This document shows positions 33,496 to 46,619 of a stretch of DNA of 64,000 nucleotides, in pieces. The notes under the pieces are model-generated. The model saw nothing but the letters and a program-made list of their open reading frames with translations, ran no database searches and had not been told where the DNA came from. Location of the stretch: contig JADNRZ010000013.1 in the NCBI GenBank assembly GCA_015501605.1, positions 1,426,001 to 1,490,000 on the forward strand. The letters run 5' to 3'. A program made the position numbers and the translations under genes. Numbering within the stretch: the first letter of the stretch is position 1; each line of letters begins with the position of its first letter. Origin of the DNA: Panaeolus papilionaceus. Its lineage: Eukaryota > Basidiomycota > Agaricomycetes > Agaricales.

Positions 33496-33651
33496 ATGGA
33501 TGATCCGAGGCCTCCTGGACATGCAGAAATATTTAGACGTGAGGACCTCGAAAGGAGATCGGCACCCCTGGAAGGGTGCACGAAGATTTTGAAGAAGGAT
33601 GTGTTGAAGAGGCATGTTGTGGTCATTCATGGGAAACGTCGGTTGAAGTGA
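33496..33651 (+). CDS. Possible small conserved open frame, unit D copy, 51 aa
   Basis: MDDPRPPGHAEIFRREDLER at the start and HVVVIHGKRRLK before TGA. Compared with 22413-22565 it has one extra Lys codon and keeps start, frame and stop position. Rich in charged residues, basic at the end. Unit A has lost this part. Confidence 0.35.
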   Translation: MDDPRPPGHAEIFRREDLERRSAPLEGCTKILKKDVLKRHVVVIHGKRRLK

Positions 33652-34112
33652 CTCTGTGCTAAACTTGGTGTAATGGGGTTCGTAAGGGAAGGAGTATTTT
33701 AAAGCCTGCTTGACATGCAGGGTCGCCAGAACACTCACGCTCAATAGAATTTGGTTGCTATGATTGGCATTGATTATAAAAGTACATAATTTCTCAAGGA
33801 TACATGCGGAGAAGTAGCGTGGTCTCCGAATCACTTCCCCCCGAAGACTCGAATGGCTCGGGAGGAGTCGAGATCAACTCATTCATAATGTACAAAAAAA
33901 ACGCAACAAAACAAAACAAAATCAACAAGTCGATCACATGTCGTGCGTTGAGCGATTTAAGGTGCCTAAAAGAGAGCCAAATTAACAACGCTTCATCTGT
34001 AGCATCATGTCGAGTGTAAGGGCCTCGCAAGACCACAGACACTAGACATAATGGGACGGACGAGCAAAGACGAAGGGCGACGTACGTGATGATTGGCAGA
34101 TGGTGTGGTTCC

Positions 34113-34432
34113 TCAAATGGGGGAGAGGAGCGTGATAGCAGCACAGGTAGCGCTGCAGGTGCCAAGCGCACCGTTGCATGCCACGATGGCGGGTGGTGCG
34201 AGGGGAGCTGCGACTGTACCGAAGGTGAATCCGGCTGCAGCATAGCATGCTACGACGACGGTGTTGCATCCTGTCCGGGAGTGTTAGTACCAAATATATA
34301 CATTCGTTGGTAAATGGAATGCTTACCGGTTTGACAGATCCCGTAGGTGATGAGTCCAGCGTTCACAGTGGGGAGGAGGGCCATGGCAAGAAGGGCAGCG
34401 GTGGTGAAGGTACGGTTAAGCTTGAATTGCAT
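34113..34432 (-). CDS. Small secreted Cys-rich protein, copy D, 87 aa
   Basis: Exons 34432-34327 and 34270-34113. Signal peptide MQFKLNRTFTTAALLAMALL, mature part GLITYGICQTGCNTVVVACY, ending ITLLSPI with TGA; six Cys. The intron and upstream region look like copy C, while the end of exon 2 and the 3' flank look like copies A and B, so the gene is a mosaic. Confidence 0.85.
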
Positions 34433-35549
34433 GTTGTGTTTAATGGGAGTTGAGTATGGTGGACTGTGGTAGCGGTAGTGGTTGTACGAGGTAGAGTTGG
34501 GGAGTGATGGCTGGAATGTTGGGCAAGTTTTAGAACGTTCCTCCCTCGAATTCAGGCGGAGCTGAATCTTACAAGCCGAAGAGGGGAATCATGTCACGGT
34601 GTGTTATTGTATAGGAAAGGTCTGGAGCGTCACATGTATCATTACGTTGGTATGACTCAACAAAGTTTGACGGAAAGGCCTGAGGGATGTTGCCAAGTGT
34701 TGTGAATTAGATTCTCCATATGAAATCATTCATACCCTGGGTTATTCGTGGCTTCTTTATCTCTCTCTCTCTCTTTTTTTTCTCTTTCATCTTTCTTGTG
34801 GAATGGCTTCATTCTTCGCTCGCTGGCACTCAGGCTGCAGAGTGGAACACTGAGTCTGCTTTTCTGTACTGAGAAGGCGAGAATGTCTGCTTGCACACAA
34901 TCCCAGGCGTCACCCACAATGATCATCAAACCTTAAATATTGACCCACAATGCTATTATTAGCTCACGCATGTACCACCCCAGTCAAAGCCTTTCCAGCA
35001 TGAAGAAACCTCTTCCGCAGTACCACCGGCAACGAGGCGAGTCGGAAAACAAGTCAGATTCAAATCTATGTGATTCGTTCAACGAATACATGTGCATCAA
35101 GAATAAGCGTGTAGAACAAACTAGAGCGATACGAGTCAAATAACGAGGAACTGGAAAATGGAACAGAAAAGAGAAGAGGACTAACGAACAAATGGAAAAC
35201 GTAAAACGTAAAACGATAGCAAAACGACAACGACGATAGCAAGTTACGGTATGAATATGTATGTAGATTTTATGCCAACGATAACAACAAAAATATCGAT
35301 CAGGACTAAACAAAAGGGCAAGATGATAGCGGATAGGGTGTGGTATGTATGAAAGCGGCAGGTATGGAATTAGGGTGGAGGTATTTATGGGGTACGAAAA
35401 AAAGAGAATAGCGAAACACTGGTGACGAGATGGGCATACATGGTTGAGCATAGACATAAGCGATACATTGCGTGCATTGCGAATTTGCGATAGAGGTGTT
35501 ACGATGAGATAATGCTGAGATGAGGCAAGATTTTTCTTCTTTGATGAGC

Positions 35550-38500
35550 TTAGATGCGAATGGTGCGTGCGTTGGCGGCAGGAGTCGCGCGTGTCTTGGG
35601 TCGGGGACGACTAAGGCGCAGGTTATCTCCAGGGCTGGATATCAAAGCAACATTAGTACGCATTCATAACCTGTAAAGTGACAGTAAAGCGACTCACGTA
35701 GCAGCCAATCCGGTACCGATGACGTTTTCCTTTCCAGGTCCAGTTGAAGTCTTAGGTCCAGTCGAGGACTTGGGGCCATTTGATGACTTGCTTGTGTTAG
35801 CAGGTCCATTACTCCTCTTAGTCCATCCCAGAGCGTTTCTCCTAGTCGTAGACGGCACCCGTGGGCGCGCGGATACGCCAAAGACTTTTTCACGCTGGGT
35901 GTCGACATCCAGAACAAGAGGCGAGAAAGGCTTCAACGCATCCAGAGACGGAGCATTGATGGAGGTTTTGCTGCCCTTGACGGTCCTGTATTGATCTTCG
36001 GGTGTAACCAATGGGAGATTGGGGTTGGCAGTGCGATCCTTGAGGATATTGAGAGGACGAGTGGCGAGAGGAGCTGTGGGTACTGGAGCGGAAGGGACGG
36101 GAGCAGACGGAGGCGAGACAGTGGCTTGTTTCTCGAAGTTCTTGGACTTTGTTACCCGTGCTTGAGGGTAGGGTGACGCGCGAGAAGAGGTGCGGGATCT
36201 GATGCGACGTGGACGGAGTTCCGAAGGAAGAGGACCGTAGTTCTGGACAGAGTGTTCAAGCATGGCTTGCATTGACGAGGGGTTATTAGGGGGTTGGAAA
36301 GCTACAACGTTATGAGCAAGGACAGTCGTCGTAGAAGTGAAGATAAACTCACATTGAATCGCGAAGAGCGAGAATGGGGTATCAACCCAAGTCCTCTTAC
36401 TCTCTGAAACCGTTTCCTTAGCCTCATCCTTGAGAGCATAGAACTTCCTCAAGGTAACAATTCCCCTCTCGTCATCCCAAGTCGACTCCTCATTGATGGA
36501 AGCCGTATCAGACTCAACCACGTAAATAGCACTGCCGTTCAACCTCGTCGTCGGGCTTCCCTCTTTCCACTTTTCAGTCTCATTGATCACGTCATGATGA
36601 AGAGACGAGCGTGCAGAGAAGGAAGAAGCAGCGTCTGAGATCATAGATGACCTGTTACTGGAGCTGGGAGACGACACGAATTCTTCTTCGATAGTTTCGT
36701 AGACTGAAGCGCGGGACATGCGAGCAGCTGAGAAACGACGACGATGGCCTGCGCCACGAGCACGAGAGCGTGCATGAGGGCGGGTGAATGGGCCGACGGG
36801 GTGAGTTGCATTGGCGAGGAGAGTGTCAATGTAGCTGAGGTCGATGGAAGACTGGGATCCGCCAGAAACAGAAGATCCGTCACCGTCTGAAGCAGAGAGT
36901 GGAGGAGTATCACCACCAGAGCTCGAAGAAGTGGTGCATGTGCTGGACCTGGAACGACCTTTGGGTGCTGGACGCGTGAAGACGGGGGCAGAATGGACTA
37001 TGAAGACGTCAGATTCAAACACATCACAACAAGGCGGCTAACGGAAAGCTTACATCCGCTGATATCCTCTCCCTCGGCCACCAACGCGCTATCCTCCAAA
37101 CTCCTTCTCTCCAAAAGACCATGACGAGCATCAATCATCCTATCACCACCGAAATGGAAGGACGAAGTCGAGGCGATGGATCGTTTCTCGACGATACGCG
37201 GGACCTGGTGATGAGGGGACTCGACGATACGGGCCTTGGCAGGTGATTCTTCCACTGCTGGGTAGCCCTTGTACAAGTGTGCGCCGAGCATAGCAGAGTG
37301 CTTTCTCTTCTCAACGCGTGCGCAGGGAGAGGTCTCGACGATTGAGCCAACAGAGCAGCGTCGAACGTGTCCACCACCGAGCATCTAATCCAAAACAGGA
37401 ACGTCAGCGATTGTCCGAAAGAAAGCAAACAAGTAAACTCACACTAATAACCGTATCATCCTCCTTCGCAGGGCTATGAACGCTATTTACACTCAGCATG
37501 CTCAGAGGTCTGAACTGCCTGGGCGCATAAAGCCTCCTGGAATACGCATCATGACCAAAGACCGAGTCGCCATCCATAGAAACACGAGGATTATAGCCAG
37601 TCTTGTCGAAGATAGAGTCTTCCGGCATAGCAGAGTTGGATGAAGCATCACGGGTACCGTCGATGAGGGAGTCGTAGTCAAAGGAGGTGCGGTTGGCCTG
37701 GATGTGGGACTGGGACTGCGAGTCGAGGTTAAACTCAGACGTATCAGCATCGGCGTCATCGTGCGAGTTGAGTCCTTGCTTGGAAGAGACCGAGATGCTG
37801 AAGCTGTTCTCGGGACTGGCAGAGATGGCGGAAAGCGGAGCATTCAGGAAATCGTTACCCATATCAAACATCTTCTCCCCTACACCGGGTCTACCCAGAT
37901 GCATACCCGAGAAATCGCTCATGATCGAGTCGACGCTCATATCCCTGGCATGTTGCCTTCTGAACCCAGGAACATTCGAGGGACGAACGAAGGAGAACGA
38001 GGACATGCTAGTTGACGAGTCGTTACGGGAATGGTGACCATGATGACGACCAAAGGAGCGGTTATACAGCGAGATCGGCGGGCCCTGGGACGACACCGAC
38101 ATATTCGACTCGCGATGCCTGTGCCCTCTCACAAAGGAAGAGTTCACGGGTGCGGGGGCATGGAACGAAAACGTCGACGCATCACTCTCCACCCTCCTCC
38201 TCTGCATCCTCCCCTCCATAAACGCAAACGTATCATCCACCGTCATCGACATACTAATACTCGACATATCCTCCGAACTCGGGCGTTCCCTCAAACTCGG
38301 CATCTGGATCCCATAATCGAAGGGATCAGCTGAACCGCTGTTGATGACGTGCCCGTAGGACGAGACTGAGGCGATGCTGAAGACGGATTCACCGCGGTAG
38401 TGCGGTGCGGTGCGACGGCCTGTTCCGGTGGAGCGGTTGGCGGTAGCAGAGGCGGCGGTGGGGAGAGGAGGGGGGTAGAATGTGGGTCGGGGACCGCTGA

Positions 38501-41500
38501 ATTCGAATCCACGACGGACCTCATCGAATGAGTCGAACCCGGCGAAGCTGATGCCTGAAGCGGGGCGCGAGGCGCCTTTGTAGATGCTTTGCCTCTTGTT
38601 CTCCATCTCCATATCTACGTCCTCGTCGTGCGACTCAGAGGGAGCTTGATCGTTGTTGTCCTTGGGTACGAGGTACTGGGGCTTAGGAACAGCCATAATC
38701 TGCGCATAGATCGACTTGAGAATCGAGTCTTCTTCATCCATCGAATTAGAGTACTCCGAGATCTTCCTCGCATGGGCAGGAGAAGGGATGATGTCAGAGA
38801 GCGTCAGGGGCTTATCACCACCATCGACGTTCTTGCCTTCCTTGGGGAGGGACGACGTCGATCCCGAGAGCGAAGGCGGGAGACCACCGAACTTGAACGA
38901 CGTGTTGAGTTCGCCCGGGGAGAGACGAGCCTTATCAGATGAGTTGTCGGAAACGATGATTTGGCCTGTGAGGTCGTCGCTGTCCATGAGTGAGTCGAAG
39001 GTAGGCTCTTTCGCGTCGATGAGCTGAGACGTAGAGAACATGTCAAATTGCGAGGCTGACTGGGAAGCTGACTGGGATTTGGTGAGTCCATTCTTCTGCT
39101 CGACACTGGTGGTAGACTTGATGAAGCTGGTCTTGTTCATCAAGCTCGGCTGAAGCATATCCACGAGCTGCGAATCGCTCTCTTCCACCCTCAACACCAA
39201 CGACTCGCTCTCCTGCTCCTTCTCCTGGGGCATCCTCTTCTCAATCTCCTTGAGCACAACCGGCACCCTCACAGCCTCACTCTCCACACTCTCCTCCATG
39301 CTCACACCCTCCATCTCAAACGTCACATCTCCCTCCTCGCTTATCATGCTCTTCTCCATACTGCTCTCCACGCTCCTCTCCAAGCTAAAGCTCTCCCCCA
39401 ACTTCCTCAACCCCTCCGGCAACTCCGGCACAGGCGGGACCTCCACCCTCAACATCTCGCCTCCAAACGCCGCCCTCAAATCCACCTTGGCAGGCGTCCT
39501 AAACGCATTCTCCAATTGCTCCACAAAGGATCTCCTATCACTTGCACCGCTCTCATTGAGCTTCTTCAGCTCGCCCGTGAAATCGAAGCTCTTCTTCGTG
39601 TCTTCGTCGTTCACAGACGATGCAGGCGAAGCGCAGAGGTCGAGGTCAAGGTTGAGGTTACGATGAAGCGAGTGTGAAGACGAGGAGTGCGACAGTGTGA
39701 ATTGGAAGTTCGGGAGGAGCAGATCCGGAGGGGGGCTATTGAGAGCTTGTGTGAGCTCGTCGATCTCGCGTCGGCCGAGCTCGATATCGTTAGTCGTATC
39801 ATCGACCTCGAGCTGAGTATCGGACTCTGAGACGAGAGAGTTGCGGAAATCGATAGACTGAGCCATCGATACGCGCGTCTTGGTCTTCTCTTTGCGCTCG
39901 CCTCGAAGAATGAACTTGAGCTCCTCAGGGACATCCGAGTCTTCATCGTCCTCGCTGGAATTGGAGTTGGAGTTGGAGTTGGAAGAAGTGCCATCGGAGT
40001 GATACACCGACCCAGTCGAACCGCCAAGGGTCCCCGACATGCCGAGCACGCGACGTGCGGAGGCATTGAGAGGGAGCGAGATCTCGAATTCAGTTGGGTG
40101 AGATGAAGTCGACACATCAAGGTGGTGTGGCGACGGAGACCCAAAGGACGCCTCAGGCGCAGAGATGGTACTCGCACTGTGGATATGCACACTCCTAGTG
40201 AGCTCAGATTCACTCATATAACTCCCCACACTCCCCCTCTTCGCCGTCCTCCCATCAAAGCTGCGGTCAACGCTCAAAAAGCTCGACGCGCCCGCACTCG
40301 CCTTCCGCTCCCTCTCCTTCTCATCCTCGAATATCCTCTTAAACACCGGCGTCAGCGACCCTCCGCCCCCAGCGGCGAAGTTCAGAGCGAAACCGTCGTC
40401 GCTACCCTTGGAGCCGCGGGACGCAGTGCTGCCTTTACTTCCTCTGCTCACGGCGGTGTGCGTGCTCGCTTTGGAGATTGACCCGAGCCCGATGGTGAAA
40501 CCGGGGTGGGTGATCTGCCCGAAGGCGTCCTCCTCTCCTTGGCCTTCCGCAGCAGCAGCAGCAGTGGTGGTGGTGGTAGGCTCCTTCTCCATCAAGCTGG
40601 GTTGTAAGCCGAAAGGCAGAGCTTTACGGGTACGCGTGGCTGGTCGGAGCGGCTGGAATACGGGTGCAGGCTCGGGTTCGGGTGCGGGAGTCATGGTGCG
40701 TTTATGACCCCTTCTGAAAGTGCCTGTACCGCCGGATGATGACAGAGACGCAGGTGAGAATGATGCCGAAGCGGTGGTAGATGCGGTGCTGGTGCTGGTT
40801 GTAGAGGTACGTGAAGTAGGCTTCTGAGGTGAGATCGTCTGAAGGAGGTCAGACCACGGCTTGATCGGGCGCGCAATCAAACTCGCAGCAGCGTTAGCAT
40901 TGGACACAGGCGCAGGCGCAGCCTTCGCAGGCCTCAACCTAACCGTCTCAGCACCAAACTCCGCACTCGTCTTCTGCTTGAGCGTCGTCGTTGACGACAT
41001 CGCATTGAGCGCGCCTCGCGACGCAGCAGGCCTCAACTTGCCCCTCAGACTCGCAATGCTCTCCATCCGCTCCAACCCCGCGTTCAAGGACGCCAGGGAC
41101 CCCATATGTGAGAGAAGGGGCGTAGTAGCGGTGCGCGTGGCGCCGCCCCTGCTTTGGGCGTAGGGCCTGAGGGATGAGACGCTGCCCATGGAGCCGCGGA
41201 GGGTCTTGCTGAGAGGGCTGGGGACGCCGGAGGTGCGGTTGGAGGCGGTGCCGGATGTGAGGGATGCTACGACGAAGGGGAGGAGTGCGGTTAGTTAAAT
41301 GATGAAGATGACAACGTCGAAGAAGGGTAGGTGATACGTACAATTCATACCCTCCATCGAAATCTTAGCTTCAATTCTCTTCCTCTCCAGCGACGAAAGC
41401 GGGGACGGCGGAGCGCTGGGCTTGTAAGGCGTCAGATCGCCAGGTGTCGATGGTGTAGCTTGAAGGTCGAGAACGTTGATGAGGAGGGCCAGGTCATTGG

Positions 41501-44500
41501 TTGCGGCATCGAGGATCGACAGAACACCTAAATCAACGAGATGAGTATGTTGCGAGGGAAAACGATAGAATAGCCAGCTTACCTTCTTCATCCTCATGCA
41601 TCCCCTTCGGCCTCATCTTACCCAACAACTGCTCGCTCATAGGCCTCGTCCTTGCCTTCTTAGCAGGCGTAGCAACGACCTCCCCTGTCTCTTCATCCTC
41701 ATCCTCGTCTCCCTCTGCACTCATCGTCATATCTCCTGCATCGCTTATCGTCATACTCCCGATTCTCTCTAGCTCACCGCCCCTCTCACTACCACTCGCC
41801 ATGGAGGACCCGCTAAGGCGCTGCGCGCGCACGGAACCGTACGTAGCGCGTTGACTGAGCATCCTCATCGCCGCCTCGCGCTCCTTCTCCAATTTAAGCA
41901 TAGCGACTTTACGCCACTCCTCTTCGCCATTAGCGACGTCAGAGGAGAGATGGAAAGGCTGTTGATGCCCATCACATGTCGCCTCCTCGATGGTGAGGAT
42001 AGGGTAGCCTGCGCGGCGCGCAAAGGCAGAACTCATACTCGAGCGGGCGTTCGAATGGGCAGACACGCTCGACGAGGCGCTGTTGCGCTTCTCCTCCCTC
42101 TCCTTGATCTCTTCCACCCCCTCCTCCTTCTCCTCCTCCTCTTCACCGACATCTTCGCCATCCTCACCCTCCCCAAGCTCCGGGAATACACTAACAATCG
42201 CGCCCCTTCTCCGCCCCTCCACACTATGCTTACTCTCCCTCGACGTCCTCCTCTCCTCCTTCCTCTCCCGCTCCAGCACCTCCGAGCTCCATCTGATACT
42301 CGCCCCCGAGTTGCGTCCGCCGACGCCGACACTCCCGTTGCTGATGATGCTGCTCCCGCCGTTACCGATGACGCTCCCGACCCCGCTGGCGTTGGAGCCA
42401 CGGCGTGGGTTGAGGTTGGAAGACGTAGAGTACACCGAGGCACTCCCGGAGTGAGGATGAGAAAGCTGAGAAGAGACACCAGAGCCGGTAGAGTGTGTCG
42501 ATATCGGCCTAAGCGAAGAGCCGGTAGATGCGACGCTCCCAGAGCGTCCGCGGCCCAGTGCGAGGGCGCTGTCGACGCTTAACCTATTGGGTTCAGGCGC
42601 GTTGAGCGCAACACCAGGCGTAGAAGTGGAGTTGGCTGGGGAGACGTTGGCTGATGAGGAGCCAAAGATGGAAGAGGCGGTGCTCCCGCTGCGCATGGTA
42701 GGTAGGCGCATCGTACTGGGCAGACCGAGACCTAGGCCCATGCTGAGGCCGAGGATGCTCCTCTTCTTCACGCCTAGAGTGTTGGACTTCGTATCGCCGT
42801 CGTGTTCTTTCACCTTGTGTTTAACAGGCGAAGGGGAGGCAGTGAGGTGGCCTATCTCGAATGAGGACGTCGAAGCGCGGGAATCGGGCGCTGAAGAGAG
42901 GGCGTTGGATGAGGATGTGGGGAGGAGGGATTTGAGGTCCTTTTTCGAGAGCGACTTCTTGACTTTGCGCTTGAGGGTGCCTTTGAGTGACCCAGCGTCC
43001 CCATCTTGTGTTGCGTTCTCCTTCTTGGTGGACTTGGTAGACTTGGACGATTTAGACGACTTGGTCTTCTTCACCTTAACCGTCCCATCCTTCTTCTCAT
43101 CCGCTCCCTCCTCGACAATCTCGCTTCCCTCCTTCGACTTGACAGCCTTGTACTTCTTAGTCCTCAGGCTTTTCTTCTCTTTCTCCTTTTCCTTTTCCTT
43201 CTTTTCCTTCACCCCATCCTCCTTCGTCTCCTCCTCGTCCTCCTTGACCTGCCAATTCCCAATCCTAGCCAAGCTGCGCACACTTCGGATGGCGCGCAGT
43301 GCGATGCTTCCTTGAGCGTTCTCCTTATCCTTTCCTCCTGCTCCCGATGGCAGTTGTAGATGCACAGATGGGGGAGCGAGGAGACCGTTCATAGTAGGCG
43401 TCGGCGTAGCCGATCTCATACCAGCGAAAGGGTACTGAGAAATTGAAACGTGCTCAACGGGGGAGTTAACGCGTAGCACTGGCGAAGCAGCGCGGTCGCG
43501 GTCGGCTTCGGATGAGAAGTGAAGCGTGGGGGTAGCAGAGCGGAATGCGATTGTGGATGCGGGGGAGTCGGTGAACGTGTTGGCGTTGGAGGTGGAGGTA
43601 CCGAGTGGGGGTGTGGATGACTTTCCACTCCGGGCCTTGGAGGTGCTGCCTCCCAGTCCGAGGAGGACGCCAGAGTCGAGAGAGTTGAAGCGTCCACGGG
43701 ACAGGGAGTCTTTGTTGGATGATGATGCGGAGTCGGTAGTAGAAGGACCCTTGGAGAGCTTGGGACGGGTGAAGCTCAGTAGGTCGGGTGCTATAAACAG
43801 AAAAGGTGAGTATATGCGTGCGATGAGGGGACAAGACGTACTCTTTGAACGAGGAGGGTTCGAGGTGGGTGGTTCGTAGATGAACTCGACGGCTGTAAAG
43901 AAAAACCAAGGTGAGCATACGACAATGACGAATAAATGAAAATGATCTTACGTTTCATCGCCTTCTTCTTTTCCTTGTCCTCCTTTGAGTCCTTCCTTCC
44001 CCTGCCAATACTCCACCACTTCATCGTGTCCTTCTCGTTCTCCTTCACCTTCAACAGCCCATCCTTCTTCGCCGGCACATTCTCCACACCCTCCTGCGCC
44101 GTCTTCGGCACATTCGTCACCTCACCCAACACCGGTGCCCCTCCCGCATTCCCATTCCCTCCCCACCTCATCCCATCCAACCCCGCCCTACTCTTCTTCT
44201 TCTTCACCATCACAATCTCCCCAATCTCCGGATCCACAGTCGGATCCACATATATCTCAAACCCGCCCCTCAAACTCGCACTCCCCGCCTTCCCCAGCGC
44301 ACTCCGCGTCCCCTTGTCCGCTGCGCCCACGCGACGAATCACGTCCGAAAAGTCCTGCGATTTGTCCCGCGCGCCGAATGAGGACGCTGAGATGCCCATG
44401 CCCAGTTTGGATTTCTTGGGCACGAGTTTACGACGTGGGGTCTCCTCTGCGATATCCTTGGGTAGCAACGAAGCAGAAACCTTGCGTCCCATCATGGGAA

Positions 44501-44798
44501 CAGGCGGCGCAGGTCCAGCGCGTGCTTTCGCTGCGCTCTCGTCCCATGATTCTTCGAGTTGTTTGGAGAACGAAGTCACGCTACTGCTAGCGTCGGATGA
44601 GGAGAGGCCAGTAGCTGAGGGTGTGGCGGAGATGAGGCGGATGGAGGGGATACGAGGGATGGAATGAGGATGTGATAGCGCCAGGCCGGATGCGTTGGGG
44701 GGAGTACGTGTGGGGAGATGCGATGATGACGACGTAGAGTCTTCTTCGTAGAAAGGGTGCTGTTGAGCCTGCCGTGATAGCGTTGCGTTTCTCAACAT
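35550..44798 (-). CDS. Very large Ser-rich, probably disordered protein, 2926 aa
   Basis: Nine exons restore one frame: 44798-43952, 43892-43842, 43790-41583, 41527-41342, 41266-37443, 37384-37054, 36997-36353, 36301-35698, 35634-35550. The sequence is dominated by Ser, Thr, Pro, Lys and Glu with many low-complexity runs (SNSNSNSNSSEDDEDSD; KEKEKEKEKKSL). Only a short part, around GVLSILDAATNDLALLINVL, looks ordered. Three KEN motifs are visible (GGKDKENAQG, STKKENATQ, GPGKENVIG), which can act as APC/C degrons, so a cell-cycle-linked role is possible but unproven. No membrane segment or enzyme domain seen. Long open frames on the opposite strand (for example 41851-43315) come from the biased codons and are not genes. 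Splice choice for the 51-nt exon is the least certain part. Confidence 0.85.
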
Positions 44799-46619
44799 GA
44801 TGTCGTAGTCGTAGTCGTTGGTTGTCGTAGTCGACGTTGGTGTTGTCAGATGACGTTAAAGTCTTGAAAATGCGTTGATGCGTTGATTTGTCGTACAAAA
44901 AAATTTGAGTCTTGAAAATTCGTGGTGGCGTTACAGTGTCGTATGTCGATGTCGTTGAAAAGTATTGAACAAAAAATTTAACTAGAAAAAAAGCAGAAAA
45001 GGTTAGTAGAACAAAGCGGTAGGATGATGCTGGTGATGATGAATCTTGATGAATTAAGAGTAAATCGGAATGATGTGTGGGGATGCTGAGCGGTGATGTT
45101 AGTGTTGAGGTGGTGTGATGGAATGGAGACGGAGTCTTGGCGTCGTAAAACGTGGAACCGTGCGTGAACGCGTTACTGGTTGAAATTGTTGAAAATGGCT
45201 GGTTTTTGCTGAATGCTGAAATTCTTGATAATGTCTTCTACGGGCTCTTCTTGCTTTCTTGATGATCTGCAGAGCAAAGGAGACAAAGAGAGGGGATGAT
45301 CATCGTCAGCGTCCATCTCAGCATAGTGATCGATCGTGGTTGGCGCTTGTGCTGGCGGCTGAGACGAGAGGAGACTATATTCCAGCTATCCATCCATCCA
45401 TGTTTCTTCGACGACATGTACAGCGCCCACCACATCCCCCTCCAACACTCCACAAGCCCCCTACCCAACCACCAGCACCAACCCCACATTCACAAAACCA
45501 CAAACTCACCTCCACTTCTTTCTTCTTCTATAATCCCCAAGCACAACAAATCAAGCCTACCAAAAGGCCGTCTTAGCGTGCTATTTACTCTGACGAGGAG
45601 GAGAGACGAGGGTGGATGGAAAGGGAGAACCAAAGAACCGAGGGAACCAAATGAATGAGAACCAGGGTGACAAAACCAACCAGACGGTGAGAGAGTTGCA
45701 TGTTGAACTTGGATCAACGGGGTCATGTGATCGTGTTTCGGTGTTTGGTCGCGAGGAAACCAAATTGAAATTTATGCATTGTGAGGGGGCGTGGTGATGG
45801 CGGTGATTCGGCGTCGGCGTGGCGCGGCTGGTGGGGATAAGACGACATGAGGCGTGGGGTGCAAATAACGAATTAAACAAGGTCCCCAGAGGAAGGGGCG
45901 TCCTTGTTCTTGTTCTGGTTATTCTACCTGTTGTTGTTTTTGTTCTTTGCGTTGGTGAAGTACTTTTGATATTGTATTGAAATCGACGAAGGGATAAGCG
46001 GTGGGGGGCGGAAGAAAATCCTCGTTGCGTTCGTATTCGGGGATATCTGACTCAAATTTCATTTTCGGTTGAGGACTCCTCCTGAATGACGTACGTAGAG
46101 GACAATAAATGACGCATTCAAGCTTTTGAACGAGTTATAAAAGAAGATGAAATCGATGCAAAGCTCTATTACACCAAGTAATTACGACCCCTGTATATAT
46201 AGACATGGTTCGTGACGCCCACCCGAGTTTTCTATCATTAAATCGTGGAATAGTCGATTCATAGAGTCCATTGAAATGTGAAAATAATGTGTGCGCACGA
46301 ATAAAGCGAGAAGAGAAGGGCAGATGGGTAACATCTGAATTTGAAGTTCCTGTATCTGTATACAGGTACGAAATTTAACGAGCAAAAGAAATATATCCGA
46401 AAGAAAAATCACTGTTTATAATCTTAGATATCGATTTGCGTAATATCCTTGGAAGCGCCCCAAGGATGCCTCCCAACACCCTCACCAAAATAATATAACA
46501 CGAAATCCATTCAATCCCCAACCAAACTATACATACTCATACATACAGAAACATTTAAATCCTTATACCACGCACACCCCTAAAACCACCCACCCACTCC
46601 CCTCCAACTTCTCCTCACT
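44799..46619. other. 1.8-kb spacer upstream of the large gene
   Basis: Just upstream of the start, 44805-44845 holds repeats of GTCGTAGTC. Further on are C/A-rich and pyrimidine-rich runs (45420-45560). These may be 5' leader and promoter of the minus-strand gene. No gene supported. Confidence 0.45.

Larger units (their letters stand above)
33441..35577. repeat. Duplication unit D (probable source copy)
   Basis: The most complete unit. It contains the small open frame, the Cys-rich gene, the long upstream region, and runs into the last exon of the 2926-residue gene. Unit A carries a copy of that exon end, which points to D as the original context. Confidence 0.85.

Noticed and set aside
41851..43315. 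Two 240-codon plus-strand frames opposite the large gene
   Set aside because: They are antisense to an in-frame, spliced 2926-residue gene; the biased Ser/Thr/Glu/Lys codons leave few stops on the opposite strand.
43936..44667. 243-codon plus-strand frame with a Phe/Ser-rich start
   Set aside because: Antisense to exon 1 of the large gene; no start context or domain.
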